From positions 1-64,000 of the forward strand of contig JBOEGR010000018.1 of the NCBI GenBank assembly GCA_050633525.1: a stretch of 64,000 bases of DNA. Direction: 5' to 3'. Each line of letters opens with the position of its first letter. Position 1 is the first letter of the stretch. Of the stretch, positions 49,199 through 59,597 are shown piece after piece. The translations under genes and the position numbers were made by a program. The notes under the pieces are model-generated. The model searched no databases and was not told the origin of the DNA. It saw nothing but the letters and a program-made list of their open reading frames with translations. Source of the DNA: CANLBN01 sp050633525 (GTDB lineage Bacteria; Pseudomonadota; Gammaproteobacteria; Pseudomonadales; Cellvibrionaceae).

Positions 49199-51331
49199 AT
49201 GCGTAAGAAGCTAAGCCATCCCTTGCTCATCATCATTATCGCAATGATGTTAAGTGTCGTGTTTTATATCATTCAGCTTTTTTACGCGAGCTCGGTTAAT
49301 AGTCGCTCATCACGTATTTATGAACAATCACTTGTTGCATCTATCAATCAATATGAGTACCTGCCCGCATTACTTGCAGAAGACGAAGTACTGAGACAAG
49401 TCATACTTTACCCAAATGCGGAACACTTAAGCTATAGCCAAAAACTAAAATTCATTAGTGAGCGCTCTGGCGCCGATGCGGTTTACTTAATGGATATTAA
49501 CGGCGAAGTCAGAGCAACCAGTAACTATGATAGCGAGAACAATGGCTTTCTATATCGTAACTATTCATTTAGGCCTTATTTCAGTAGAGCCATTGATGAG
49601 GGTAAGAAACAATTTTACTACGCTAAAGGAGCCACCACGGGCATTCCAGGCTTCTTTATTTCATCGCCCATTATTTACAACGGGGAAACCATTGGGGTAG
49701 CCGTTGTTAAACTTGATATGCGACATTGGGAAAGAAAATGGCTTGAATCAGAAGAGAATGTGGTTGTAGCGGATGAAAACAGTGTCATTATACTCAGCTC
49801 TGCAGATCACTGGCGCTACCAAACTGTAGGCAACCTACCTGATGACGTCTTAGCCAAGATTAACCAACAGCAACAATTTTCAGGAAAAAGTCACACCAGC
49901 CTCTTTTCAAAATCGGTTAATTTAAGTTTTAGTGACAACGGAGATGTAGAAAATACAAATAAAGCATTCTGGTTGATCAACAAAAAACTTTATTTGGTGA
50001 ACAATTTTGATATTTCCGAGACCGGCTGGAAGCTTTATTACTTAGTCAAACACGATTCTATTCTCAATTCTGCCATTATCTTTTTTATCGTCATTTCTAT
50101 ATTGTCGATTCTCGCACAATTGAACATTAAAGGTAGAAGGCGAATCATTGAGTCCAACAATAGAAACCGCCTGCTTGAAATGAAACGTCGGGAAGAATTA
50201 CAAACCGTCATGGATAATATTCATATTGGTGTTGTTCTTTTCTCAGATGCGGGAACGTTATTATCAGCAAATGAACACGCTCGCCACCTTCTCATCGAAG
50301 GTGAAGACTTCAACGAAGATACGCCCATTCATATTAATCAATTGATTGATATTGACCATCAAAATTTTGATAAGATTTTACTAGAAGATATTGCTGCACC
50401 GGCTTATCACGAAACAAATGCTATACATAAGGGCAAACCTTCTATTCCAGTTATGTTCGCAATTAGTAAAGTGAGCACAATGGACAGAGAGGTCTATTTG
50501 ATGACCATCGTCAACATCACTCGAAGAAAAGTGGTTGAAGACGAACTAGTCACCATTAATGAACACCTCGAAGATATTATCGAAGACCGGACAAAAGAAC
50601 TACAAGAAGCTCAAAATAAATTGATCCAAAAAAACAAAGCCGCCGCATTAGGTAATATGGCAGCTACTATTGTTCATGAATTGAGTCAACCATTGACCGC
50701 CATGAAGAGTTCTATTGCCGCCATTAATGCAAAGATCAATAACAGTGACTGGAAAGGGGTTGTTGAATCGGCTGACCGCTTAGCGCCCCTGAACAACAAA
50801 ATGAACAATGTAATCAAACTTTTAAAATTTTTTAGTTATCAAGACAGAAAGTCATACGAAGTTATTAATATTGTCGACACGATTAGCCAAACCATTGATA
50901 CTTTGAAAGATACTCTCCAAGAAAAAAACATTATCGTTAACCTTGATTCTGACTATGAAGAACTGCTTATTAGTGCAAACCCTTTAAAAGTTGATCTTGT
51001 CATTTCAAATATTATCCAAAATGCCATTGATGCTCTTGAAAAGATTGACAACCCAAACATCAAGATTAGCATTCAAGAAAATAATCACTGGGCGAATATA
51101 ACGATAGAAGATAATGCCGGTGGGGTAGATAAACATATTATGGAAAAAATGTTCAGCCCTTACTTTACCACTAAAGAAGTAGGAAAGGGCCTTGGCTTAG
51201 GATTAGCAATCACCTACGAAATCATCCAAGAATACAACGGTAATATTACAGTTAAAAACAACAATCAAGGCGCTCAATTTATCATCAGTTTGCCTTTACT
51301 CGAACCCTATACTCAAGCTTCAGCCAATTAA
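49199..51331 (+). CDS. dctB: Sensor histidine kinase DctB
   Basis: This 710-residue kinase has an N-terminal membrane segment (about 8-30), a periplasmic double-Cache-type sensor (to about residue 285), a second membrane segment and a PAS-like region, a coiled coil, then a His-kinase domain. The phosphorylated His is in IVHELSQPLTAMKSS, near residue 493. The ATP-binding motifs are NIIQNAIDAL, DNAGGVDK and GKGLGLGLAI. It likely senses the TRAP substrate or its binding protein and phosphorylates DctD. Full family length; the response-regulator gene follows after 11 bases. Confidence 0.92.
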   Translation: MRKKLSHPLLIIIIAMMLSVVFYIIQLFYASSVNSRSSRIYEQSLVASINQYEYLPALLAEDEVLRQVILYPNAEHLSYSQKLKFISERSGADAVYLMDINGEVRATSNYDSENNGFLYRNYSFRPYFSRAIDEGKKQFYYAKGATTGIPGFFISSPIIYNGETIGVAVVKLDMRHWERKWLESEENVVVADENSVIILSSADHWRYQTVGNLPDDVLAKINQQQQFSGKSHTSLFSKSVNLSFSDNGDVENTNKAFWLINKKLYLVNNFDISETGWKLYYLVKHDSILNSAIIFFIVISILSILAQLNIKGRRRIIESNNRNRLLEMKRREELQTVMDNIHIGVVLFSDAGTLLSANEHARHLLIEGEDFNEDTPIHINQLIDIDHQNFDKILLEDIAAPAYHETNAIHKGKPSIPVMFAISKVSTMDREVYLMTIVNITRRKVVEDELVTINEHLEDIIEDRTKELQEAQNKLIQKNKAAALGNMAATIVHELSQPLTAMKSSIAAINAKINNSDWKGVVESADRLAPLNNKMNNVIKLLKFFSYQDRKSYEVINIVDTISQTIDTLKDTLQEKNIIVNLDSDYEELLISANPLKVDLVISNIIQNAIDALEKIDNPNIKISIQENNHWANITIEDNAGGVDKHIMEKMFSPYFTTKEVGKGLGLGLAITYEIIQEYNGNITVKNNNQGAQFIISLPLLEPYTQASAN

Positions 51332-51342
51332 AAATAATAAAC

Positions 51343-52725
51343 ATGACTACTCGTATCGAAAAAGAAAACATTGCCATTATTATCATCGACGATGATGAGG
51401 ATATACGCATAAACACTGCCGATTTACTCTCGACTCAATTTAAAAATATAGAACTCTATAGTTCTCCCAACAAAATAGTCGATAAAATTAGCGCAGACTT
51501 ACCCGCTATTATCCTAACCGATTTACGTATGCCCGATGCCGATGGCTTTGAATTTGCCCAGAAAGTGCATGAAATAGACCCCCACCTTCCGGTTATTTTA
51601 ATGACAGGTTATGGGGATATCTCTATTGCTGTCGATGCTATCAAACACGGAATTTATGACTTTATAGAAAAGCCTTTCGATATAGATCGCTTGATCGAAA
51701 GCATACATCGCGCCATTGAAAAACGTTTTCTGACCTTATCTTTAGCTGATGTCCAGCAAAAGCTGAGCGATAATAAGAAAATAGAAAACCAACTTATCGG
51801 CTATTGCCCACCGATGAAGCAACTAAAACGCGATATTATTGATTTCGCGCCTATGGACATACCCGTGATGATCTATGGCGAAACGGGTTCAGGAAAAGAA
51901 TTAGCCGCGCTGTGCTTACATGAATACAGTGCTCGCAACCAACATAATTTCGTTGCCTTAAATTGTGCGGCCATACCTGAGCAACTAGCGGAGGCGGAGT
52001 TGTTTGGTTACAAGAAAGGGGCATTTACCGATGCAAAAAATTCCAGAGTGGGAAAATTAGAATACGCTAAAAATGGCACTTTATTTTTAGACGAGGTCGA
52101 GAGTTTATCATTAGCAACTCAGGCGAAATTATTACGTGCATTATCAGACAACATAATTACTCCTGTCGGCAGCAATGAAGAAATACCCATTAATTGCCGG
52201 GTCATTTCAGCGACCAAAGAAGATCTACGTAACAATGAAAACTTTCGGCAAGATTTATTTTTCAGATTACAGGTAGCAGAAATTAAAATACCTCCTCTTC
52301 GCGATCGCAATGAAGACATCATACATTTATTCGAAGTATTTTCGATGCAACATTGCGAGCGTTTAGGTACACAGTACCGTGCATTAACACCTCATACTCG
52401 AGGCCGTTTAATGGATTATTCATGGCCGGGCAATGTGCGTGAATTGATTAATGTCACTACCCGCTATGCTATTAAAAATTGTTCCGATATTGATTATGCT
52501 TTAGAAAGTACAGAGACCTTTATTGAAATGAGTAATGAACAGAAATCATTAAAAGAACTCGTAGAGCACTATGAGGCATCCGTTATTAAACTAAAACTAC
52601 ATGAATACAAAGGCAAAGTATCAAAGGTGCTCGATGATTTATCGATAGAACGCCGTACTTTTAACCAAAAATTAAACAAGTACGGTATCAACACCAGTGA
52701 TTTTAAACAAAGTTCTCAACAATAA
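51343..52725 (+). CDS. dctD: Sigma-54 response regulator DctD
   Basis: This 460-residue activator has a receiver domain (phospho-acceptor Asp60 and acidic residues 16-20), an AAA+ domain with Walker A GETGSGKE (179-186) and Walker B LFLDEVE, and a C-terminal Fis-type DNA-binding end (about 415-455). The loop that contacts sigma-54 reads GAFTDA (226-231) rather than the usual GAFTGA. It would activate the sigma-54 promoter of dctP when phosphorylated by DctB. It ends 4 bases before the converging TauE/SafE gene. Confidence 0.92.
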   Translation: MTTRIEKENIAIIIIDDDEDIRINTADLLSTQFKNIELYSSPNKIVDKISADLPAIILTDLRMPDADGFEFAQKVHEIDPHLPVILMTGYGDISIAVDAIKHGIYDFIEKPFDIDRLIESIHRAIEKRFLTLSLADVQQKLSDNKKIENQLIGYCPPMKQLKRDIIDFAPMDIPVMIYGETGSGKELAALCLHEYSARNQHNFVALNCAAIPEQLAEAELFGYKKGAFTDAKNSRVGKLEYAKNGTLFLDEVESLSLATQAKLLRALSDNIITPVGSNEEIPINCRVISATKEDLRNNENFRQDLFFRLQVAEIKIPPLRDRNEDIIHLFEVFSMQHCERLGTQYRALTPHTRGRLMDYSWPGNVRELINVTTRYAIKNCSDIDYALESTETFIEMSNEQKSLKELVEHYEASVIKLKLHEYKGKVSKVLDDLSIERRTFNQKLNKYGINTSDFKQSSQQ

Positions 52726-52729
52726 CGCA

Positions 52730-53443
52730 CTAATGATGTGATGCCGAAGAGTGTTCTTCATGATGCTCAGTGTGATGATGGGCCACATGATTATTCGCCA
52801 AGGTCCATACGCCAAAACTAATCATTAATACTGCCATTACTGTACGGCTTATATTGTGCTTAACCAAAGCAACCAAACGTTCTGCGAGTAGACCACTTAA
52901 TAATACAGCCGGTAAAGTACCCAGAGCAAAACTCAGCATAATGAGTGCAGCTTCGCTCATTGAAGAGGCTGTAGCGGAATACGCTAAAGCGCTGTAAATC
53001 AAACCACAGGGTAACCACCCCCATACCATTCCCAATAAAAGGGCTTGGTGATTTTTTTTGACAGGAATACACGTTTTACTCAAAGGTTGAATAAAGCGCC
53101 ACAGTAAAGAACCTAGTTTCTCTAAATAAACCAAACCCCTCCACCAATTCGCGATGTACAACCCCATAGCGATCAATAACAAACCCGCTACATAACGCAT
53201 AATACTTAACGCAAAGTAAGACTCTACTGAATCAATTAACCAATAGAAAAGTATGGCTATGCCGACATAACTGAGTATGCGTCCGCCATTATATAACAGT
53301 AATAAGAGCCAACGACGACCAACATCATTGGCATCAACCGCCATCGTCAAAGCGCCAATAATACCGCCACACATACCAATACAGTGAGCGCCGCCTAATA
53401 AGCCCATGGAAAACCCAGCCAATAGTGCTAAAGGCTCAATCAA
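52730..53443 (-). CDS. TauE/SafE-type membrane protein of cbb3 locus
   Basis: This 237-residue membrane protein starts at TTG and has about six hydrophobic segments with the GGAHCIGMCGGIIGAL motif of the urease/cytochrome-biogenesis-type SafE subgroup (HylM-like). It ends in a His-rich tail (HVAHHHTEHHEEH...). It lies 18 bases behind ccoS, and a homologue is often encoded with ccoGHIS, where a role in copper supply or oxidase assembly has been suggested. The metal link is inferred from the histidines. Confidence 0.82.
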   Translation of the reverse strand: MIEPLALLAGFSMGLLGGAHCIGMCGGIIGALTMAVDANDVGRRWLLLLLYNGGRILSYVGIAILFYWLIDSVESYFALSIMRYVAGLLLIAMGLYIANWWRGLVYLEKLGSLLWRFIQPLSKTCIPVKKNHQALLLGMVWGWLPCGLIYSALAYSATASSMSEAALIMLSFALGTLPAVLLSGLLAERLVALVKHNISRTVMAVLMISFGVWTLANNHVAHHHTEHHEEHSSASHH

Positions 53444-53461
53444 AATAAAATCGCCATCACA

Positions 53462-53701
53462 CTAGGGCCCTTTACTGGCAGCGAGGGAACTAGTTCCACC
53501 TTTTTCAGGCGCCTCTTTAGATGGATGCGTACTGCCTTGTTTAGAATCGCTTTCTTCAAGGTAATCTTCCTCGAATAAAATACGCTGAGCTTCCGTATCA
53601 AGGTCATCGTATTGACCACTATTAATCGCCCAAAATAATACCTTAACCACTATGGCTAAGGTGATTAAAGCGATAGGCACTAGTAAGTACAGCATTTCCA
53701 T
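53462..53701 (-). CDS. ccoS: cbb3 oxidase maturation protein CcoS
   Basis: The start is placed at ATG 53701, because CcoS proteins begin at MEMLYLLVP; five codons upstream are also open. The 79-residue protein has one membrane segment (about 4-26) followed by SGQYDDLDTEAQRILFEED, the family signature. It is needed for cofactor insertion into the cbb3 oxidase. It is followed by the SafE-type gene and preceded by ccoI, 27 bases away. Confidence 0.92.
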   Translation of the reverse strand: MEMLYLLVPIALITLAIVVKVLFWAINSGQYDDLDTEAQRILFEEDYLEESDSKQGSTHPSKEAPEKGGTSSLAASKGP

Positions 53702-53728
53702 ACATTTTTTATCCAAGTTTAAACTAGA

Positions 53729-56281
53729 TCAAATTTTATATAAGCGTAATGCATTCAATACAACGATTAACGAGCTTAAAGACATACCAATAGCGGCAAG
53801 GTACGGTGGAATATAACCCATAGCAGCCAAAGGCAAAGCTAAAAGATTATACCCTAATGCCCAAGCTATATTCTGTCGAATAATTCTTTTGGATTTATGC
53901 GCGAGCTGAACAACTAAAGGCAAGGTATTTAATTTATTATTCAATAGAACACAGTCCGCACGGGTGCGCGCAAAGTCTGTTGCCGTATCCATCGCAACCG
54001 AAATATCCGCACCGGCTAAAACCGGCACATCGTTAATGCCATCGCCCACCATCAAAACAATCTCATTGTCTTGATCGGCTTTGAGAGCATCTAATTTTTT
54101 TTCTGGGGTATACTCGGCTCGATAGCTTATGCCCAATTGATCAGCAACTAACTTTACCGAGGTTTCTCGATCACCACTCAGAATTTCTGTTTTGATATTA
54201 TAGCTATGCAATTCATCAATGGCTTGCTTAGCCGAACTGCGAAGTTGATCAGACAATTCGATCCAGGCTAAAGCGTTATTATTTTTTGATAAAAGCACCC
54301 ACTGCCCTATTCGTTTTTTATCTTCCTTTAAAAACTGATCAAGGCAAGCCTCATTATTAATCGCAAAATCAGGTTTACCTAAACGAAATAAATCATCTTC
54401 AACATAAGCACTAACACCTGCACCAGTGACGATATTAATATCATTGACTGTGGGTAGTATAATATCGTGCTCGTTAGCGCTGCTTTCATTAATATAGTGC
54501 TCAAATGCAAATGCTATGGGGTGACTAGAGCCCTTTTCTAAGGCAGCTGCTATCGATAATATCTTATCTTGATCAAAATTATTATCAATTATATCCACAG
54601 AGACAATAGTAGGACGACCATAAGTTAATGTGCCCGTTTTATCAAAAATCACTTTTGTAATGGCGGTCAGGGTTTCAATAACATGCCCTTTTAACACCAA
54701 TAAACCTTGACGGCGCATCATAGCGACAGCAGCAGTTAAGGCTGTAGGGGTTGCTAACGATAATGCACAAGGACAAGTCACCACTAAAACCGACAGTGTT
54801 ATCCAAAGTGCGGCATCAGGGTCAATTGTTCGCCAACTAAAAAATACAAGCGTAGCAACACACAAAACAACAGCAACAAAAACACTGGCTACCTTATCTG
54901 CTAATAATTGTAATGCCGGTTTATCTTGTTCCGCTTCTTCAACGAGTTGACTGATGGTTGATAAACGCGTTTGATCACCAACAGCTAACACTCTAAGCAA
55001 CAAGGTGCCTTCTGTATTGACGGTACCAGCAATAACATTGTCGTCTATTGTTTTGCGTATCGGCTCAGCTTCTCCTGTTAAGACGGCTTCAATCACTGAG
55101 CTACTACCTTCAACAATCACTCCGTCAGCAGGAATTGTTTCACCGCTTGCGACTCGAATATAGTCACCTACTTTCAACTCCGCTAATGCAATCACTACAT
55201 CTGAAGAAGCGGTACTTAAAAATTCGGTGTTTAAAGAATCGATAGCGCTTACCTTAGTGGCAGTCATCGGTAACAGTTGAGATACTAGCCCTGCCATTTG
55301 CTGATTACGATAACGTAAACGCAATTCAAAATAACGCCCTAGCAACAAGAAAAAAGTGAACATAGAAATAGAATCAAAATACACTTCGCCTGATTCCGTC
55401 ACTGTTGCCCATGCACTGGCTAAGTAGGCCAAAATAATGGCAAGAGACACTGGCACATCCATCGTAAGATGCCCTCGCTTAAGATTGCGCCATGCACTAG
55501 ACCAGAAAGGTTGGGCACTGAACAACACAATAGGAGTGGCCACTAATAAACTCGCCCACCGAAATAACTGCACCCATTGCGCATCGATACCTTGTATAGC
55601 ACCTGCATATAACGAGACAGCAATCATCCCCACTACCATCATCCCAAAGCCAGCCAAACCCAAACGAAATAATAAACGACGCTGTTGTTGGCGTTGTTGC
55701 TGCTGTTGCTCTGCTTGAGTGTAGGGCTGAGGACGATACCCAATATTAAGCAACTGCTCCATAAGTTGACTAAGGGGGATTTGAGAGGGGTCGAAAGTGA
55801 CAGAACATTGATGGGTAGCAGCATTCACGCTGACCTTACTGACGCCCGTTATTGCCAGTAAATATTTTTCGATTAACCAAACACAAGCAGCGCAAGTAAT
55901 ACCATCTAAAAGTAAATAAGCTGTTTTTTCCGGTGGGGCTGAATGAGGCTTTTCGCGTAAAGGGCTTCGAACAAAACTAGATTGAATACTGTCTTGATCA
56001 TAAACCTTAAAATCAACCTTTTCTGCTTCTGGGCGTTTATTTAATTCTGAGCGATATTGATAAAATTGATCTAGCCCACCCTGATGAATAAAACCAGCAA
56101 CTGCTTGGCAGCCAGCACAACAAAATACGCGCGGCTGATTTTGAATACTAGAGGAAAATAATGCGCCTGTTGTCACCGGAAGACCGCAGTGAAAGCAGTC
56201 TACATTATCCACCCCATTAGCAAGGGCATCTCCAGCAACAGGAGGGTCAGAAAGTTCAGAAGGGGCAGAGCTAGAAGGCAC
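53729..56281 (-). CDS. ccoI: Copper-transporting P-type ATPase CcoI (FixI)
   Basis: This 850-residue ATPase begins at GTG. It has an N-terminal Cys-rich region (CFHCGLPV and CCAGCQAV), a heavy-metal domain with GITCAACVWLIEKY (about 129-142), eight membrane segments with the CPC motif TCPCALSLATP, the phosphorylation site DKTGT and the hinge GDGINDVP. It supplies copper for the cbb3 oxidase across the inner membrane. The order ccoG-ccoH-ccoI-ccoS is standard. Confidence 0.95.
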   Translation of the reverse strand: MPSSSAPSELSDPPVAGDALANGVDNVDCFHCGLPVTTGALFSSSIQNQPRVFCCAGCQAVAGFIHQGGLDQFYQYRSELNKRPEAEKVDFKVYDQDSIQSSFVRSPLREKPHSAPPEKTAYLLLDGITCAACVWLIEKYLLAITGVSKVSVNAATHQCSVTFDPSQIPLSQLMEQLLNIGYRPQPYTQAEQQQQQRQQQRRLLFRLGLAGFGMMVVGMIAVSLYAGAIQGIDAQWVQLFRWASLLVATPIVLFSAQPFWSSAWRNLKRGHLTMDVPVSLAIILAYLASAWATVTESGEVYFDSISMFTFFLLLGRYFELRLRYRNQQMAGLVSQLLPMTATKVSAIDSLNTEFLSTASSDVVIALAELKVGDYIRVASGETIPADGVIVEGSSSVIEAVLTGEAEPIRKTIDDNVIAGTVNTEGTLLLRVLAVGDQTRLSTISQLVEEAEQDKPALQLLADKVASVFVAVVLCVATLVFFSWRTIDPDAALWITLSVLVVTCPCALSLATPTALTAAVAMMRRQGLLVLKGHVIETLTAITKVIFDKTGTLTYGRPTIVSVDIIDNNFDQDKILSIAAALEKGSSHPIAFAFEHYINESSANEHDIILPTVNDINIVTGAGVSAYVEDDLFRLGKPDFAINNEACLDQFLKEDKKRIGQWVLLSKNNNALAWIELSDQLRSSAKQAIDELHSYNIKTEILSGDRETSVKLVADQLGISYRAEYTPEKKLDALKADQDNEIVLMVGDGINDVPVLAGADISVAMDTATDFARTRADCVLLNNKLNTLPLVVQLAHKSKRIIRQNIAWALGYNLLALPLAAMGYIPPYLAAIGMSLSSLIVVLNALRLYKI

Positions 56282-56345
56282 GTTTAACTAACCATTATTA
56301 GTCATCAATATTAAGAGTTTTTTGATTCTTCAATAAAAAGATAAG

Positions 56346-56873
56346 CTAGCTATCAGGCTTTAGTATAATTGAATGGCTCTTAGCAAAATCCATTTCACCT
56401 CGTAAGCGCCAAGACTGTTGTGAATCATCTTCTAGCGTGGGTAGCAAACGTAAATACCATCGGCTCAATAAAAGCTTGTCAGACAATTCGGCCTGATACT
56501 GATTCTCAGCAATACGATTCAACAGCAGGGTATGATCTAATGCCGCTTTAGCCGGATGGCTAAACTCAAGTTTAAGTTGCTCTGGTAAACCAGCAGAATC
56601 CTGTTTCAGTTGTAAAGTAAGTTCATTGATATCGATATCAAACTCAATATTCGCACTAATGTTAAGAGCACTAGCAAGTAAATCCTCCTCTAGACGTATA
56701 TTAATCATACGCCCTTCTTTATAGTAATTATCTAATACTCGATCATCCGCTCCTTTAACAGCAAGAGTAATGGTAATACTCGATACAATAAACACCACAA
56801 TCAGTGGCGACAATATAAACCAAGCCCAGAATTGCCGATACCAAGGTTTATTATATTGTGCTGCTTCAATCAT
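56346..56873 (-). CDS. ccoH: FixH-family oxidase assembly protein CcoH
   Basis: This 175-residue protein has a single N-terminal membrane segment (about 13-35, PWYRQFWAWFILSPLIVV before it) and a periplasmic beta-rich remainder, as in FixH/CcoH. YYKEGRMINIRLEEDLLA is a typical segment. It stabilises the cbb3 oxidase during assembly. It lies between ccoG and ccoI in the expected order. Confidence 0.9.
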   Translation of the reverse strand: MIEAAQYNKPWYRQFWAWFILSPLIVVFIVSSITITLAVKGADDRVLDNYYKEGRMINIRLEEDLLASALNISANIEFDIDINELTLQLKQDSAGLPEQLKLEFSHPAKAALDHTLLLNRIAENQYQAELSDKLLLSRWYLRLLPTLEDDSQQSWRLRGEMDFAKSHSIILKPDS

Positions 56874-56916
56874 TCTATTTTTTCAACCTAGTGTTTTATA
56901 TGGCTCATTATTGCCA

Positions 56917-58377
56917 TTATTTCGATTCAAGCTCAGGACCAATAAAGGTAGAGGACTCTTGCGCGACTACCGTTTCGTCTATTGTTGATGTGATAGTAAA
57001 AGTAATGTTTGTTTTCACTGCTTCAAGATACTTTTTGTCGACAGATATACGCACAGGAAAACTAAATATCTCATTTTTTTCTATGGGTACGGGGCGATAA
57101 CGTTTAATAGTGAAAGGGTAAGGTCCATCCACCTCTAAGTTAAACTCATGCTCTACCCTATCCATATTATGGACTTTAAGCGTGTATACATTCTCCACTT
57201 TATCCGCTTGCAAACGGAACATCCGTGAACCCCGGTCCCGATCAACATCTAGTGTAATCGGTTCGCGGTTAGCGATTGTATAAACAAATACGCCAACCAT
57301 CACCAACAATAAGCCAAAATAGCCAAATACCCTAGGGCGAATGTAATGCGTGCTTCCCGTTTGGAGTTGATCTTCGCTAGTAAAGCGAATGAGGCCACGA
57401 GAATAATCCATTTTATCCATAACCGCATTACATGCATCGACACAAAGACCACAATTAATACATTCATACTGAAGGCCATCACGGATATCAATATCAACGG
57501 GACAGACTTGCACACACCATGAGCAATCTATGCAATCACCTAGCCCTTTCTCTTTGTAGTCATCGTTTGATTTGCGTGGCCCTCTCGTTTCGCCGCGCTG
57601 AGTATCATAGTGAACTGCCAATGTATCTTCATCATACATCACTGATTGAAAACGGGCGTAAGGGCACATGTATTTACACACCTGCTCTCGTAAAAACCCC
57701 GCATTCATAAAAGTCATGCCGGTGAAAAACAAAGTCCAAAATATAACCGTACTATTGCCATCAAATACCACCATCCCAGCGTCATTCACACTAGGGAAAA
57801 ACCCCGTAATCAAATCACCTATAGGATAAAAATACCCGACAAAAGTGGCGCCAGTAATAAAGGAAATGATAAACCACAGTAGGTACTTACCGCTCTTGCG
57901 GCTCAATTTTTCGAGTGACCAAGGGCTTTGATCGAGTTTCATTCGCTTATTGCGATCGCCTTCACAGAAATGTTCTGCCCATATAAACATTAAAGTCCAC
58001 ACGGTCTGCGGGCAGGTAAAGCCGCACCAAACGCGCCCTAATAACGCCGTAATCGCAAACAGACCAAACGCAGAAATAATCAGCAACCAAGCCAACAACA
58101 TACCATCTTGCGGACCAAAGGTGACCCAAAGTACATAAAACTGGCGCTGCGGGAGATCAAAATAGACAGAGGGGCGGCCATCAATAATAAGCCACGGCAG
58201 TAATAAAAAACCAACTAAAAGGGGGAGGCCGGCGTAGCGTCGAAGTGACTGATAGAAACCGGTTATTTTACGAATGTAAACTTTATCGGCAGACTCATAG
58301 AGATTAACGTAACGAATTTCGTCAGCTGATTCTTTTTTATCTGGTGGTGTATCCCCCATAAACAATCTCTCCGACAT
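56917..58377 (-). CDS. ccoG: Cytochrome c oxidase accessory protein CcoG (FixG/RdxA)
   Basis: This 486-residue membrane protein has about five hydrophobic segments and two [4Fe-4S] clusters with the blocks CIDCSWCVQVCPVDIDIRDG and CINCGLCVDACNAV (residues about 273-312). An earlier CGFTCPQTVWT motif near residue 117 is also typical. The C-terminal ~115 residues form an immunoglobulin-like domain. It acts as a copper reductase in cbb3 oxidase assembly. It starts after a 248-base gap from ccoP and heads the ccoGHIS part. Confidence 0.93.
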   Translation of the reverse strand: MSERLFMGDTPPDKKESADEIRYVNLYESADKVYIRKITGFYQSLRRYAGLPLLVGFLLLPWLIIDGRPSVYFDLPQRQFYVLWVTFGPQDGMLLAWLLIISAFGLFAITALLGRVWCGFTCPQTVWTLMFIWAEHFCEGDRNKRMKLDQSPWSLEKLSRKSGKYLLWFIISFITGATFVGYFYPIGDLITGFFPSVNDAGMVVFDGNSTVIFWTLFFTGMTFMNAGFLREQVCKYMCPYARFQSVMYDEDTLAVHYDTQRGETRGPRKSNDDYKEKGLGDCIDCSWCVQVCPVDIDIRDGLQYECINCGLCVDACNAVMDKMDYSRGLIRFTSEDQLQTGSTHYIRPRVFGYFGLLLVMVGVFVYTIANREPITLDVDRDRGSRMFRLQADKVENVYTLKVHNMDRVEHEFNLEVDGPYPFTIKRYRPVPIEKNEIFSFPVRISVDKKYLEAVKTNITFTITSTIDETVVAQESSTFIGPELESK

Positions 58378-58414
58378 TCAGGCTATAAGGGTGGGAGCTT
58401 ATCGCCTACTTTGC

Positions 58415-58470
58415 TACTGTCTCTAAATACGGGCTCTTAATTACGGTCTCTTGCTTACGGCCCCTTATTT
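58415..58470. repeat. Four tandem 14-bp repeats upstream of ccoG
   Basis: Four end-to-end 14-base units (such as ACGGTCTCTTGCTT and ACGGCCCCTTATTT) lie 38 bases upstream of the ccoG start, within the 248-base gap after ccoP. Confidence 0.7.
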
Positions 58471-58625
58471 ACGGAAAGTGGCTCGATATAAGTAAGCTCT
58501 AAACAAAAAATGTTTCTGGACGAAAAATTCATCCAGACTTACCTAGAACTTACACAAGAAGAACGGCGTTTATCGCCCTCTCCTCTTAGTATCGTATTCA
58601 CTAGTTCAAGAATGCAATCAAAGTA

Positions 58626-59522
58626 TTAATTTTCGAGAGATAAACTATAAACATAAGCGGTTAAGAGGTGAATTTTCTCTTCTTTCAAACGGTCTTTTTG
58701 AGCGGGCATGACACCGTTGCGACCTACGCGCAAGGATTGCCTAATACCGGCTGCAGAACCATCGTACAACCAAATGTCATCTGTTAAATTGGGCGCACCT
58801 ACCGCTAAGCTACCTTTACCATCTGCTCCATGGCACGCGGCACAATTTTGATCAAACATCGTTTTACCGATAGCAGCTTGTTCTTGATTATGGTCACGGC
58901 CTGACATACTGAGAACATATTCAGTGACATCGGCGATGCCTTTCTCGCCAATAACACTTTGCCATGCCGGCATAGCCGCTTGGCGTCCACCCACTAGGGT
59001 TTGTTTAATCGCTTCAGGTGTGCCGCCATAAAGCCAGTCGGTATCAGTTAAGTTAGGAAAACCTAAAGCACCGCCAGCATCTGCACCATGACATACCGCA
59101 CAGTTATTTGAGTAAATACGCTGAGCCATTTTCATCGCCTTCGTATCTTGAGCAAGCTCTTCTACGGGCATCGTAGAATAGAGCCCGTAACTATTCTGAT
59201 AGGCGCTCTGCGCTTTAGCTTGCTGGGCCTCTAATTGGTTAATGGAAGTCCAACCTAATACACCCTTCCAGCTGCCCATACCTGGATACAGGATCAAATA
59301 GAACACAGTAAAAACAAATGTCAGGATAAACATGTAAAACCACCATTTAGGTAATGGGTTATCGAATTCTTCGATCCCATCATACACATGGCCTGTGGTT
59401 CTATTTTCAGGGTCAGCCTCGTCACTGACAGCAACCTTGCGATTTGCCAACAATACCCACAACAACAAAATTAAGTTGACTGAGGTTAAGACAATAATCC
59501 AAAGACTCCAAAACGTACTCAT
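58626..59522 (-). CDS. ccoP: cbb3 oxidase subunit III (CcoP)
   Basis: This 298-residue dihaem cytochrome has membrane segments at about 5-27 and 61-80 and two haem-binding sites CAVCH (141-145) and CAACH (227-231). It passes electrons from soluble cytochrome c to CcoO and CcoN. The order ccoN-O-Q-P and the fit to family length are standard. It is the last gene of the main oxidase operon. Confidence 0.95.
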   Translation of the reverse strand: MSTFWSLWIIVLTSVNLILLLWVLLANRKVAVSDEADPENRTTGHVYDGIEEFDNPLPKWWFYMFILTFVFTVFYLILYPGMGSWKGVLGWTSINQLEAQQAKAQSAYQNSYGLYSTMPVEELAQDTKAMKMAQRIYSNNCAVCHGADAGGALGFPNLTDTDWLYGGTPEAIKQTLVGGRQAAMPAWQSVIGEKGIADVTEYVLSMSGRDHNQEQAAIGKTMFDQNCAACHGADGKGSLAVGAPNLTDDIWLYDGSAAGIRQSLRVGRNGVMPAQKDRLKEEKIHLLTAYVYSLSLEN

Positions 59523-59597
59523 AATGTATCCCGCTTTTCATTTACAGAGGATGGCTAATAAACCATCCAAGGTCTGATGTATTCGTTTATATTTTGC

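Noticed and set aside
55500..55720. Open frame opposite ccoI rich in Cys and Arg
   Set aside because: It is the shadow of the Gln-rich stretch of CcoI on the other strand.
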